From positions 186,001 through 250,000 of the forward strand of contig NZ_CP132342.1 of NCBI RefSeq assembly GCF_040529055.1: a stretch of 64,000 bases of DNA, written 5' to 3'. Source of the DNA: Xanthomonas sontii. GTDB taxonomy: Bacteria > Pseudomonadota > Gammaproteobacteria > Xanthomonadales > Xanthomonadaceae. Under the pieces are notes generated by a model, which was not told the origin of the DNA, made no database searches, and saw only the letters and a list, made by a program, of their open reading frames with translations. The position numbers were made by a program, and so were the translations under genes. The stretch's first letter is position 1; each line of letters starts with the position of its first letter. Shown here piece after piece: positions 45,328 through 54,420 of the stretch.

Positions 45328-46107
45328 ATGCCGACCGCTTCTCCCCGCTGCGTCGTCGCTCCCCGCATCCGCGTCGGCTGCGCCGGCTGGTCGATCGCCA
45401 GCACGCAACGCGCCCTGGTCGGCGACGGCGCCAGCCAGTTGGCGCGCTATGCCAACCGCTTCGACGCGGTCGAGATCAACTCCACGTTCTACCGCGCCCA
45501 CCGCGCCAGCACCTACCAGCGGTGGGCCGACAGCGTGCCGGCGGGGTTCCGCTTCTCGGCCAAACTGCCACGCACCATCACCCACGACGCGCGCCTGTCC
45601 CGCGTGGCGCCACTGCTGCAGACCTTCCTCGGCGAGGTCGGCCATCTCGGCGACAAGCTCGGCTGCCTGCTGGTGCAACTGCCGCCAAGCCTGGCCTTCG
45701 ATGCACGCATCGCCACCACGTTCTTCGCGATGCTGCGGCGCCGCTGGCACCGCGGCATCGCCTGCGAACCGCGCCACGTCAGCTGGTTCGACGCACGCGC
45801 CGAGGCGCTGTGGCAGCGCCACCACATCGCGCGCGTGGCCACCGACCCGGCCCTCAACGCCAACGCCGCGCAGCCAGCAGGTGCGGCGGCGCCGGCCTAC
45901 TGGCGCTGGCACGGCGCGCCGCGCCTCTACTACAGCGCCTACGCCGACGACACGCTGCGCGGCCTGGCCGAGCGCGTCGTCGCCGCCACGCCACACACGG
46001 GCGAAACCTGGGTGATCTTCGACAACACCGCGCTCGGCCACGCCCTCGACAACGCCGCCACGCTGCAGACGCAGCTGCGCGCGCTCGACGTCGGCGCCGC
46101 GGGTTGA
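45328..46107 (+). CDS. DUF72-family protein
   Basis: 259 residues of the DUF72 TIM-barrel-like family: IRVGCAGWSI, ANRFDAVEINSTFYRAH, WADSVPAGFRFSAKLPRTITHD, LGCLLVQLPPSLAFD and WVIFDNTALGHALDNAATL are the standard blocks. The function of DUF72 is not established. The ATG at 45328 is taken because an earlier in-frame ATG would add a Cys/Arg-rich stretch with no family match. It lies alone, 128 bp before the GAF gene. Confidence 0.88.
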   Translation: MPTASPRCVVAPRIRVGCAGWSIASTQRALVGDGASQLARYANRFDAVEINSTFYRAHRASTYQRWADSVPAGFRFSAKLPRTITHDARLSRVAPLLQTFLGEVGHLGDKLGCLLVQLPPSLAFDARIATTFFAMLRRRWHRGIACEPRHVSWFDARAEALWQRHHIARVATDPALNANAAQPAGAAAPAYWRWHGAPRLYYSAYADDTLRGLAERVVAATPHTGETWVIFDNTALGHALDNAATLQTQLRALDVGAAG

Positions 46108-46235
46108 TCGCCAACGTACGGCAATCGGGCACTTGGCGTGCACCACGTCACGCTTGTGCGCTTGTCCACGCGACGTCGCCACGCCCTGCGGTATGGTGCT
46201 GCGCCTCGCGATCCGCGCCAGACCCGACGCCGCCC

Positions 46236-47162
46236 ATGACCGATGAAGCCCAGCGCCAGCGTGTCCTCGACAGCTACCACATCGTCGACAGCCTGCCCGA
46301 GGACGCCTACCAGGACATCGTGCAGATCGCCGCCGCCCTGTGCGACACCCCGATCGCGCTGCTGTCGCTGGTGGATCGCGACCGGCAATGGTTCAAGGCG
46401 CGGATGGGCCTGGAGGTGCCGCAGACCGAGCGCAGCCAGGCGGTGTGCGACCACGCGATCCGTGAGCCCAAGCAACTGATGGAAGTGCCCGACCTCGCCG
46501 ACGACCCGCGGTTCGCCGACATCTCCGTGGTCCGCGGCGACATCGGCGCGCGCTTCTATGCCGGCATGCCGCTGGTGACCGACGAGGGCATCGCCTTGGG
46601 CACCGTGTGCGTACTGGACACCACGCCGCGCGAACTCAAGGACGCCCAGCGCGACGGCCTGCGCGCGCTGGCGCGCACAGCCATGCGCCTGCTCGACGCG
46701 CGCCGGGATGCGCTGCAGCGTCAACGCGAGGCGCTCCTGCAAGCGCACCCGGTTGGCGACAACACGGACTCCGGCACCGGCGGCCGCTACCGGGTGGTGA
46801 TCCTGGAAGTGCAGGAACTGGCCGCGCTGGCCGAGCGGCAGAGCGAACGCCTGCTGGGCAGCAGCCTGCAGCAACTCGACCGCACCCTGGCCAGCTACGT
46901 GCAGGACGACGGCGCCGCCGACAGTGTGGACCGGGCGACCGACAGCGCGGAATTCATCGTCATGCTGCACGGCGCCGACGCCGAGCAGAAGCTGCGCGGC
47001 CTGCGCGAGATCGCCGCGCGGCAGCAGGCGCTTGGGCTGACCGTGCTGGTCGGCGACGCCCAGGCCACACGGGCGGACGAGCCGATCGGGCAGGTGTTCC
47101 TGCGCGCCGAGGCCGCGCTCAGCGCGGAGAAGGACCGCCAGCGACCGCAGCAGTCGGCCTGA
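46236..47162 (+). CDS. GAF-domain protein with degenerate GGDEF-like tail
   Basis: 308 residues. GAF domain about 20-160 (DTPIALLSLVDRDRQWFKAR, QAVCDHAI, DIGARFYAGMPLVTDEGIALGT), the phytochrome-like type often found in signalling proteins. Residues about 180-300 (TDSAEFIVMLHGADAEQKLRGLREIAARQ, ... RAEAALSAEKDRQR) resemble a GGDEF domain in which the catalytic motif has become TDSAEF. It probably senses or binds a ligand instead of making c-di-GMP. It is soluble and stands alone. Confidence 0.78.
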   Translation: MTDEAQRQRVLDSYHIVDSLPEDAYQDIVQIAAALCDTPIALLSLVDRDRQWFKARMGLEVPQTERSQAVCDHAIREPKQLMEVPDLADDPRFADISVVRGDIGARFYAGMPLVTDEGIALGTVCVLDTTPRELKDAQRDGLRALARTAMRLLDARRDALQRQREALLQAHPVGDNTDSGTGGRYRVVILEVQELAALAERQSERLLGSSLQQLDRTLASYVQDDGAADSVDRATDSAEFIVMLHGADAEQKLRGLREIAARQQALGLTVLVGDAQATRADEPIGQVFLRAEAALSAEKDRQRPQQSA

Positions 47163-47540
47163 CCTGCGGGCGGATCGCCGACCGGCGACCGCCGGCGCAC
47201 GTGGCGCGCTGCCGCCCCAGCTCCCTGATCCGCAGCGGGCAAGCACCTACGCGCACCGGCCTTGGCGGCGCGCTGAACGCCCAGCCGCCCCACTCTGGGC
47301 GAGCGGCGCCAACCATTCTGCAGATGACGTGCTCCGGCTGACCCGGCGACGAGCAGCCACGCCACCCCAGCGGCCCCGTTCTTGCATGCCCCCAGGCGTC
47401 GCGGTCCCTCACCGGTACGAGCCGGGCGGCGCGCGGCCGCCAGGGCAGGATCGGGTGGGCCACGCACCGGATCCGGCCGCGCGCCCCCGTCTCCGCTTCG
47501 GTCGTTTACCATGCCGCACGCATCCTGCTCTGGACCCGAC
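47163..47540. other. Gene-free spacer before the trehalase
   Basis: 378 bp, G+C-rich. Weak inverted repeats occur (for example gccgcccc...gggcgagcggc near 47287-47308). I see no gene, clear operator or repeat family in it. Confidence 0.5.
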
Positions 47541-49235
47541 ATGAGCCATGCCGCTCCTCCCTGTTGCACCCCGCTGCTGAGCCTGTCGCTCGGCCTGTTG
47601 CTGGGCACCGCCGACACCGCCATGGCGGAGGCCGCGCCCGCGACCACGCTGACCGCGCCGGCACCGCCGCCGCAGACGCCCGACCTGGCCTACCCGGAAC
47701 TGTTCCAGGCGGTGCAGCAGCAGGAACTGTTCGACGACCAGAAGCACTTCGTCGACGCGCTGCCGCTGCGCGACCCGGCGCTGATCAACGCCGACTATCT
47801 GGCGCAGCGCCAACAGCCCGGTTTCGACCTGCGCCGTTTCGTCGCCGCCAACTTCGAGGAATCCGGCCCGGTGCAGACCGAGGCGATCCGTCAGGACACC
47901 GGCCTGCGCGAGCACATCGACGCGCTGTGGCCGCTGCTGGTGCGCCGCCAGGTCGACGTGCCGCCCTACAGCAGCCTGCTGTCGCTGCCGCACCCCTACG
48001 TGGTGCCGGGCGGGCGCTTCCGCGAGGTCTACTACTGGGATTCCTACTTCACCATGCTCGGCCTGGTGGAGAGCGGCGAGCACGAACGCAGCCGGCAGAT
48101 GCTGGACAACTTCGCCTACCTGATCGACACCTACGGGCACATCCCCAACGGCAACCGCACCTACTACCTGAGCCGCTCGCAACCGCCGTTCTTCTCGCAC
48201 ATGGTGCAGTTGCAGGCCAAGGTGGAGGGCGATGCCGCCTACGCGCGCTACCTGCCGCAGTTGCAGAAGGAATACGCGTACTGGATGGAAGGCGCGCAGA
48301 CCCTGGCCCCGGGCAGCGCGCATGCGCACGTGGTGCGGCTGGCCGACGGCAGCCTGCTCAACCGCTATTGGGACGCCCGCGACACGCCGCGCCCGGAAGC
48401 CTGGCTGCACGACGTGCGCACCGCCGCCGAGGCCAAGGACCGCCCCGCCGCCGAGGTCTACCGCGACCTGCGCGCCGGCGCCGAGAGCGGCTGGGACTAT
48501 TCCAGCCGCTGGCTCGGCGACCGCAAGACCCTGGCCAGCATCCGCACCACCGCCATCGTCCCGGTCGACCTGAACAGCCTGCTCTACCACCTGGAGAGCA
48601 CCCTGGCCCTGGCCTGCGCCAAGAACCCCGGCGCGGCCGGCTGCGATACCGACTACGCGGCCCTGGCCAGCGCGCGCAAGACCGCGATCGACAAGCACCT
48701 GTGGAGCGATGCCGGCTACTACGCCGACTACGACTGGCAGCAGCGCCGGCTGCGCGACCAGGTCACCGCCGCGGCGCTTTACCCGCTGTTCGTCGGGGTC
48801 GCCTCGCCGGCACGGGCCAAGCGCAGCGCCGACACCGTGCAGGCGCAGTTGCTGCGCCCCGGCGGCGTGGCGACCACGCGCCTGCACACCGGCCAGCAGT
48901 GGGACGAACCCAACGGCTGGGCGCCGCTGCAGTGGATCGCCGTGGACGGCCTGCGCCGCTACGGCCAGGACGCGCTGGCGCAGCGCATCGGCAGCCGCTT
49001 CCTGGCGCGGGTGCAGGCGCTGTTCGCGCAGCAGCACAAGCTGGTGGAGAAGTACGGCGTGGACGCGCAGGCCAAGGGCGGCGGCGGCGGCGAGTACGCG
49101 CTGCAGGACGGCTTCGGCTGGACCAATGGCGTGACCCTGTTGCTGCTGGATCTGTACGCGGCGCCGGCCGCGGCGCCGACAGCGCCGCACGCGCAAGCGA
49201 CGACCGAAGCCGAGGCGGAGGCCGTCGCGCTCTGA
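47541..49235 (+). CDS. treA: Periplasmic trehalase (GH37)
   Basis: 564 residues. Signal peptide to about residue 30 (LGTADTAMAEA). GH37 signatures 1 and 2 are both intact: PGGRFREVYYWDSYF and QWDEPNGWAPLQW, together with the Asp/Glu-containing segments RAGAESGWDYSSRWL and GGGGEYALQDGFGWTNGV. It splits trehalose to two glucose in the periplasm, allowing use of external trehalose and osmoprotectant turnover. The ATG is chosen for the signal peptide; upstream in-frame codons give no credible leader. The gene is alone; the next is convergent. Confidence 0.95.
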   Translation: MSHAAPPCCTPLLSLSLGLLLGTADTAMAEAAPATTLTAPAPPPQTPDLAYPELFQAVQQQELFDDQKHFVDALPLRDPALINADYLAQRQQPGFDLRRFVAANFEESGPVQTEAIRQDTGLREHIDALWPLLVRRQVDVPPYSSLLSLPHPYVVPGGRFREVYYWDSYFTMLGLVESGEHERSRQMLDNFAYLIDTYGHIPNGNRTYYLSRSQPPFFSHMVQLQAKVEGDAAYARYLPQLQKEYAYWMEGAQTLAPGSAHAHVVRLADGSLLNRYWDARDTPRPEAWLHDVRTAAEAKDRPAAEVYRDLRAGAESGWDYSSRWLGDRKTLASIRTTAIVPVDLNSLLYHLESTLALACAKNPGAAGCDTDYAALASARKTAIDKHLWSDAGYYADYDWQQRRLRDQVTAAALYPLFVGVASPARAKRSADTVQAQLLRPGGVATTRLHTGQQWDEPNGWAPLQWIAVDGLRRYGQDALAQRIGSRFLARVQALFAQQHKLVEKYGVDAQAKGGGGGEYALQDGFGWTNGVTLLLLDLYAAPAAAPTAPHAQATTEAEAEAVAL

Positions 49236-49308
49236 GCCGCCGCGGGCGGCACCGCGGCCACGCCGCGTCCGCCTGCGCCCCCGTCGACGCCGGCGGTGGG
49301 CGCCGCCG

Positions 49309-50091
49309 CTATTGCGCGGGCGTCTCCACGGCCCTCCCCATCGCGATGCGGTAGCGCTGGTACAGCGCCATCACCTTGTCGATGTACGCGCGGGTCTCCG
49401 CGTACGGCGGCACGCCGCCGTAGCGCGCCACCGTGCCGATGCCGGCGTTGTAGGCCGCCGCGGCCAGCACCCGATCGCCGGCGTAGCGGCGCAGCAACGC
49501 ACGCATGTAGCGGGCGCCGCCGTCGATGGACTGGTCGGCCGCGAACGGATCGCGCACGCCGTACTCCCTGGCGACCTCGGGCAACAGTTGCATCACCCCC
49601 TGCGCGCCCTTGGGCGAGACCGCGGCGGCATCGAAGCCGCTCTCGGCATGCGCGATCGCGCGCAGCCACGGCTCGTCGACCCCGGTGGCGCGCGCCGCGG
49701 CGCGGAACTGTTTGGCATGCGCCTGCAGTTGCGGCGCCCCGAGCTTGCCCAGCCCGGGATGCGCCACCTCTCCCGGCGGCGTGACCGCAGTGAAGCGCAG
49801 ATACGGCCGCGAGCCCGGCAGATTGCGCGTGGAGTAGACCAGTTGCCCGTCCTGCTCGCGCTCGTACAGGGTGCCGCTGAACACGCCCAGGTTGCCCCAC
49901 AGATTGGGCGTAGCGATCGCCGCATCGTCCAGTTCCCTGGGGGTGCAGCGCGAACCCGGTTCCGGCGCGGTAGCCAGGCTGACCGTGCCGTCGCGCACGC
50001 AGCGGTACACCGTGCGCGCTGCCGCGTCGGCGACGACGCCACAACACAGCAGCAGGCACAGCACGGCACGGGCAAGCGGCATCGGCGACAC
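49309..50091 (-). CDS. Secreted lytic transglycosylase (SLT domain)
   Basis: 260 residues. Signal peptide (about 1-25), an N-terminal Cys-containing part (RTVYRCVRDGTVSLATAPEPGSRC), and an SLT lysozyme-like domain about 135-255: catalytic Glu in IAHAESGFDAAAVSPKGAQGVMQLLP, then RYMRALLRRYAGDRVLAAAAYNAGIGTV and ETRAYIDKVM. It cleaves peptidoglycan with formation of anhydro-muramyl ends. GTG at 50091 is the longer start; an in-frame ATG at 50082 removes three residues and is equally possible. Confidence 0.92.
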   Translation of the reverse strand: MSPMPLARAVLCLLLCCGVVADAAARTVYRCVRDGTVSLATAPEPGSRCTPRELDDAAIATPNLWGNLGVFSGTLYEREQDGQLVYSTRNLPGSRPYLRFTAVTPPGEVAHPGLGKLGAPQLQAHAKQFRAAARATGVDEPWLRAIAHAESGFDAAAVSPKGAQGVMQLLPEVAREYGVRDPFAADQSIDGGARYMRALLRRYAGDRVLAAAAYNAGIGTVARYGGVPPYAETRAYIDKVMALYQRYRIAMGRAVETPAQ

Positions 50092-50520
50092 GCTCGGATG
50101 GGATGGGCGCGCATCATCGCGCAGCGCGCGTGGACGCAGGTGACGGCCTGTCGCCCGGCGCTGTTTCCGACACGGGTCTGGGTAGGAGCGGCTTCAGCCG
50201 CGACCAGGCTCCTGCACACCACGATGGCACCAGACTCCACGCGTCGGGACTGAAGTCCCTCCCACAGGGGCATGCGGCACGCTGGCTGGAACATCGTGGG
50301 CGGGTCGTTGGTCCCGATTGCTTCAGCGGCCGGATAGCGCACCGCCTTCGCTCGTCGCGCCTGAAGCCGTTCCTACAAGAACGTGCAGCACACGGTCTGG
50401 GCGCACTGTGGGAGGGACTTCAGTCCCGACTGCTGCCAAGGTCGAATCGCTCGCGGCCTCCGCTCTTCGCGATTCAAGCAGCGACGACCATTGCATGCGT
50501 CCTCCGACCTGCACGCCCGC
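50092..50520. repeat. Gene-free stretch with REP-like palindromes
   Basis: 429 bp. gcgtcgggactgaagtccctcccac at 50241-50265 is identical to the unit at 29309; tgtgggagggacttcagtcccgac at 50407-50430 is the same palindrome reversed; shorter relatives (aggagcggcttcagccgcgac near 50184, cgcgcctgaagccgttcctac near 50358) lie between. No gene is seen. Confidence 0.75.
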
Positions 50521-51513
50521 CTACGGCGCACACGCCGCCAGCTTCTGATCGGCGTACCACAGCGCGCGCCGCGCCAGATCGTAGGCGCTGTCGGCCTCGC
50601 GCGGCAGCAGTTGCTGCGCGCGGATCGGGTCGGCGCCCTTGGCCATGGCGGTTTCCACCTGCAGCAGCGCATCCAGGTGCTGCTGCACCGGCGCCAGCAG
50701 GCGCGCGCGCTGCGCCGCCGGGCAGGCGCCGCGGCGTTGCTGCAGGTCGGCCAGGGCCTGGCGAATCCGCCGGCTGGCTTCGCCATCCAACCCGGGCGCC
50801 TTTTCGAAGGCGATCGGCGCGGCCTTGTAGGCATCGCCGGTGGCCTCGCTGCCGAGGTCGCTGGCGCGCTCGTGCAGCGCCGGATTGAACCGCACGTCCG
50901 GCGGCGGCCGCGCCACCGCCGACTGATGGGTGTTCTTGGGCAACAGCTGCTTGATCGCCCGGTCGATGCCCTGCACGGCGACGTCGCCGAGGGTGCCGTC
51001 GCTGGCCCAATCCTTGTCGAAGCGGGTGGACCGGTAGTCGATCGGGTTGGGCCGTTCGAGCAGGCGCTTGGACTTGGCCACGTCGCGCGGATTGAGCGTG
51101 CCCGGCGGCGTGCCCTGCGCCTGCGCGAACGGATCCACCGCCACCCCATCCGGCAGGCGCGGATGGCCATCGCCGGTGTACAGCGTCGCCGCCATGCCGG
51201 TCGCGGCCGCGGCGGGCGTGCTCGGCGTCTGCGAGGGCGAAGACGGCGGCGCGGCGGCGCCGCGCGGCGGCCGTGCCCCGGCCGGCATGCGCGCGTCCAC
51301 GGCCGGCGCGCGCGCGGACGCCGGCGACGGGGCCGGAACACGCTGCGCGGTCTGCCGCGGCAGGAACACCAGGCGCAGCGCATCCTCGGCCACGGCACGC
51401 GGCGGCGCCGACGGCGTGCCCCACAGCAGGCGTCCCAGCAAGGCCAGAATCATCGCCGTCGCCAGTGCCGCCCACAGCTGCAGCCATCGGTCTTGCGCAG
51501 GAAGGGGGGTCAC
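50521..51513 (-). CDS. Membrane-anchored protein of unknown function
   Basis: 330 residues from the GTG at 51513. One TM helix near the N-terminus (LWAALATAMILALLGRLLWG), a Pro/Ala-rich stretch of about 90 residues, and a conserved-looking C-terminal region (NPIDYRSTRFDKDWASDGTLGDVAVQGIDRAI and DLARRALWYADQKLAACAP). The layout is that of an inner-membrane protein with a periplasmic tail. No family is recognised. Upstream starts are possible but would add an unstructured Arg/Pro leader. Confidence 0.65.
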   Translation of the reverse strand: MTPLPAQDRWLQLWAALATAMILALLGRLLWGTPSAPPRAVAEDALRLVFLPRQTAQRVPAPSPASARAPAVDARMPAGARPPRGAAAPPSSPSQTPSTPAAAATGMAATLYTGDGHPRLPDGVAVDPFAQAQGTPPGTLNPRDVAKSKRLLERPNPIDYRSTRFDKDWASDGTLGDVAVQGIDRAIKQLLPKNTHQSAVARPPPDVRFNPALHERASDLGSEATGDAYKAAPIAFEKAPGLDGEASRRIRQALADLQQRRGACPAAQRARLLAPVQQHLDALLQVETAMAKGADPIRAQQLLPREADSAYDLARRALWYADQKLAACAP

Positions 51514-51783
51514 GACGGTCGAGGATCCATGGGCAAGCGGCGAGGACGAATGTGGGGGACGGACCGGTACAGCGTGCCGCGAGTTCCGTTGCCGGCGCGT
51601 GCCGCCGCGCGCGGCAAGCGGCAACATGGCGTCACCGGCGCCCGCCCGGTGCACGCAAGGCCTTGTCGCGTCAGGGATTGCGTCGGTGCATGCGCAAAAC
51701 GGTTAAGGTGACGCGCACCGTCGGCGCGACAGCCGGCGTACAGCCAACGGGCACCGACGCCCACCCTGCTGCAGGAGAACCGC

Positions 51784-52569
51784 ATGATCCGACGCCTGGC
51801 CGCCTGCCTGCTCGGCGCCGCGCTGGCGCTGCCCGCACACGCCGCGCCCTCGCACCTGGACAGCGTCCTTCGCGATGGCGTGCTGCGCGTGTGCACCACC
51901 GGCGACTACGCGCCCTATAGCCGCCTGCGCCGCGACGGCACCTACGACGGCATCGACATCGCCCTGGCGCAATCGCTGGCCGAGAGCCTGGAGGTCAAGC
52001 TGCAGTGGGTGCCCACGCGCTGGCCGACCCTGCTGCCGGACCTGCTCGCCGACCGCTGCGACATCGCCGTCGGCGGTATCTCGGCGTCGCTGTCGCGGCA
52101 GCGCCAGGCCTGGTTCAGTGCCGTGCTGGAGGTCGACGGCAAGATCCCGCTGGTGCGCTGCGCCGACCGCACGCGCTACCGCACCATCGCCCAGATCGAC
52201 CGGCCCGAAGTGCGGGTGATCGAACCGCGCGGCGGCACCAACGAGGCGTTCGCCCGCCGCGAACTGCCGCATGCGCAACTGATCCTGTCCGACGACAACC
52301 CCACCATCTTCCGCGACCTGCGCGAGGGCCGCGCCGACGTCATGATCACCGACGCCTCCGAAGCGCGCTTCCAGCAGCGCCAGGTGCCCGGCCTGTGCGC
52401 GGTGGCGCCGGAGCGGCCGCTGCAGTACAGCGAGAAGGCGTTCCTGCTGCCGCGCGACGACATGGCCTGGAAGGCCTACGTCGACCAGTGGCTGCACCTG
52501 AGCAAGGCCAGCGGCGCCTATGCGCGGATCGTGGCCGCGTGGTTGGGCGATCCGGAGACAACGCGCTAG
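51784..52569 (+). CDS. pheC: Periplasmic cyclohexadienyl dehydratase-like protein (SBP fold)
   Basis: 261 residues: signal peptide (about 1-21, LPAHAA) and a type II periplasmic binding-protein fold. From VLRVCTTGDYAPYSRL through DIALAQSLAESLEVKL, CDIAVGGISASLSRQRQAWFS, EPRGGTNEAFARREL, DVMITDASEARFQ and YVDQWLHLSKASG it follows Pseudomonas PheC (cyclohexadienyl dehydratase) closely, including the GGTNE and TDA-EA catalytic segments. If active, it would turn prephenate or arogenate into phenylpyruvate or phenylalanine in the periplasm. An amino-acid-binding role is the alternative. A good aggaga site precedes the ATG. Confidence 0.78.
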   Translation: MIRRLAACLLGAALALPAHAAPSHLDSVLRDGVLRVCTTGDYAPYSRLRRDGTYDGIDIALAQSLAESLEVKLQWVPTRWPTLLPDLLADRCDIAVGGISASLSRQRQAWFSAVLEVDGKIPLVRCADRTRYRTIAQIDRPEVRVIEPRGGTNEAFARRELPHAQLILSDDNPTIFRDLREGRADVMITDASEARFQQRQVPGLCAVAPERPLQYSEKAFLLPRDDMAWKAYVDQWLHLSKASGAYARIVAAWLGDPETTR

Positions 52570-52652
52570 GCCTCCCGCCTGCCCGCGCGCAGCCGCTATG
52601 CTGCCGCGGCCGGCGGCGTTCGCCCCGGCATGGGGACCAATAAGGAGAGAGC

Positions 52653-53126
52653 ATGAGACTGCAATGGAAAACGCTCGCGCTGGTGAGCGTGATGTTGCTG
52701 GCCACCGGCTGCGCGACCAACAGCGTGGTGCACCAGAGCTACAAGGCGACCACCGCCGAAACCTACTGGTACCAGCTCACCGGCAACGACGACACCGATG
52801 CCGAGAGCCTGGCCATGTTCCGCCGTCAGCTCGACGCGCAACTGGACGCGGCGCACCTGCACGGCACGCAGGGCCAGGCCAATGCGCGCAAGATGACCAT
52901 CGTCATCGATCACTACTACATGCGCAGCAACGGTGCGCGCTTCTGGGCCGGCATCATGGCCGGGCGCGACAAGATCAAGAGCCGCGTCACCGTCGCCGAT
53001 GCCAACGGCAAGACCGCCGCGCAGTTCGACGTGGAATCGACCAACAGCACCGCCTGGGGCACCTCCGAAGGCCTGATCGAGCGCCACGCGCAGGAGATCG
53101 TCGCGCGGCTCAAGCAACTGCAGTAG
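52653..53126 (+). CDS. DUF4410-like outer-membrane lipoprotein candidate
   Basis: 157 residues. Lipobox LLATGC with the acylated Cys at about residue 20; the mature part is a beta/alpha domain (KMTIVIDHYYMRSNGARFWAGIMAGRDKIKSRVTVADANGK, ...EGLIERHAQEIVARLKQLQ) like DUF4410 proteins, whose function is unknown. A strong ribosome-binding site (aaggag) lies upstream. It is 83 bp after the PheC-like gene on the same strand and ends 9 bp before a perfect 12-bp hairpin. Confidence 0.78.
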   Translation: MRLQWKTLALVSVMLLATGCATNSVVHQSYKATTAETYWYQLTGNDDTDAESLAMFRRQLDAQLDAAHLHGTQGQANARKMTIVIDHYYMRSNGARFWAGIMAGRDKIKSRVTVADANGKTAAQFDVESTNSTAWGTSEGLIERHAQEIVARLKQLQ

Positions 53127-53520
53127 TACGTGCCGCCCGTGCAGGACGGCACCGGTCCTGCACGGGCGCCGAAGCGCACCAACGCGCTGCCTGCAGCACC
53201 TCGAATCGCTTGATCCGGCGACACGCAAGCCGGATGCGGCTTGCTCTGTAGGAGTCAAGTGTCATGCAGCCGCGACGCGCGATGTGGTGTGCGTTCCGAT
53301 GGCGCAATGCGTCGGGACTGAAGTCCCTCCCACGGTGCACCCGGCGGGCTCGCCGCAAGCCCCTGTGGGAGCGACTTCGGTCGGGACGAAGCTTTCCCGG
53401 TAACGCGCGTAGCGGCTGACGCCGCCCCTACGGGACGTGCCTCGGAGTGATGAGAGAGGCCCTTGGTCGATCAAGCAGCACGTCAGATGCACAAGGCGGC
53501 GCGCGCAGTGCCGGTACCGC
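53127..53520. repeat. Gene-free stretch with terminator and REP-like palindromes
   Basis: 394 bp between two genes. It starts with a terminator hairpin (53136-53166) and then carries the palindromes gcgtcgggactgaagtccctcccac (53308-53332) and tgtgggagcgacttcggtcgggac (53363-53386), close relatives of those at 29 kb and 50 kb. No gene is seen. Confidence 0.75.
53136..53166 (+). terminator. Perfect 12-bp hairpin after the lipoprotein gene
   Basis: Stem cccgtgcaggac / gtcctgcacggg, loop ggcaccg, 9 bp beyond the TAG at 53126. No T run follows, but the position fits a terminator. Confidence 0.65.
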
Positions 53521-54420
53521 TCAGCCGGCCAGGCCCAGCTGTTCGGCCAGGTCGCTGCGCGGCGACCGCCCGTACAGCCGGCTGTACTCGCGACTGAACT
53601 GCGACGGGCTCTGGTAGCCGACGCGGTAGCCGGCCGCACCCACGTCCATGCGTTCGACCACCATCAGCCGCCGCGCCTCGCGCAGGCGCAACTGCTTCTG
53701 GTACTGCAGCGGCGTCATCGCCGCGACCGCGCTGAAATGGTGGTGCAGCGAGGACACGCTCATGTTGACCTGGCGCGCCAGGTCCTCGATCCGCAGCGGC
53801 TCGGCATAGTGCTGGCGCAGCCAGGCGATGGCCTTGGCGATGCGGTTGCTGGGGCTGTCCTCCTGGGCGATGCGCAGCAGGTTCGGCCCGCACGGCCCGA
53901 CCAGCAGGCGATACAGGATCTCCTGCTCGATCAGCGGCGCCATCGCCGCGATGTCCGCCGGGCGTTCCAGCAACCGCAGCATGCGCAGCGTCGCGTCCAG
54001 CAGGTCCGGGCAGGCGGTGTTGACCGAGACCCCGCGCGGGCGCTCGGCGCCCACCTGCGGCGGCAACGGAATGCGCTCGAGCAGTTCGCGCAGCCGGTCC
54101 GGCCGGATCGACATGCCCACGCCCAGCAGCGGCTGTTCCGGGCTGGCCTGGGTGATGCGCGAGACCACCGGAAGATCCAGCGTCACCAGCAGAAAGGTGC
54201 CCACGCCGTAGTGGTACTCCTCGTTGCCCAGGGTCAGGGATTTCTCGCCCTGCAGCACCAGCGCGAAGACCGGCCATTGCGCGGTATGCGTCTTCGGCGA
54301 CGGCGCGGAGCGGTAGGAACAGAAGAAGCCGTCGATGGCGGTGTCGTGGTCGCCATCGGGGACGGCCAATCGGGCAACCAGGGCGGCCATTTCCTGGTAA
54401 CGGTGGGCGAGCGCGGTCAT
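53521..54420 (-). CDS. AraC-family transcriptional regulator
   Basis: 299 residues. An N-terminal cupin-like AraC_N domain (PVFALVLQGEKSLTLGNEEYHYGVGTFL...) and two C-terminal helix-turn-helix units (LRIEDLARQVNMSVSSLHHHF, and VGAAGYRVGYQSPSQFSREYSRLYG). This arrangement matches the YqhC-like group, which often controls aldehyde reductases. It is divergent from the small gene at 54723 across 302 bp. Confidence 0.92.
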   Translation of the reverse strand: MTALAHRYQEMAALVARLAVPDGDHDTAIDGFFCSYRSAPSPKTHTAQWPVFALVLQGEKSLTLGNEEYHYGVGTFLLVTLDLPVVSRITQASPEQPLLGVGMSIRPDRLRELLERIPLPPQVGAERPRGVSVNTACPDLLDATLRMLRLLERPADIAAMAPLIEQEILYRLLVGPCGPNLLRIAQEDSPSNRIAKAIAWLRQHYAEPLRIEDLARQVNMSVSSLHHHFSAVAAMTPLQYQKQLRLREARRLMVVERMDVGAAGYRVGYQSPSQFSREYSRLYGRSPRSDLAEQLGLAG

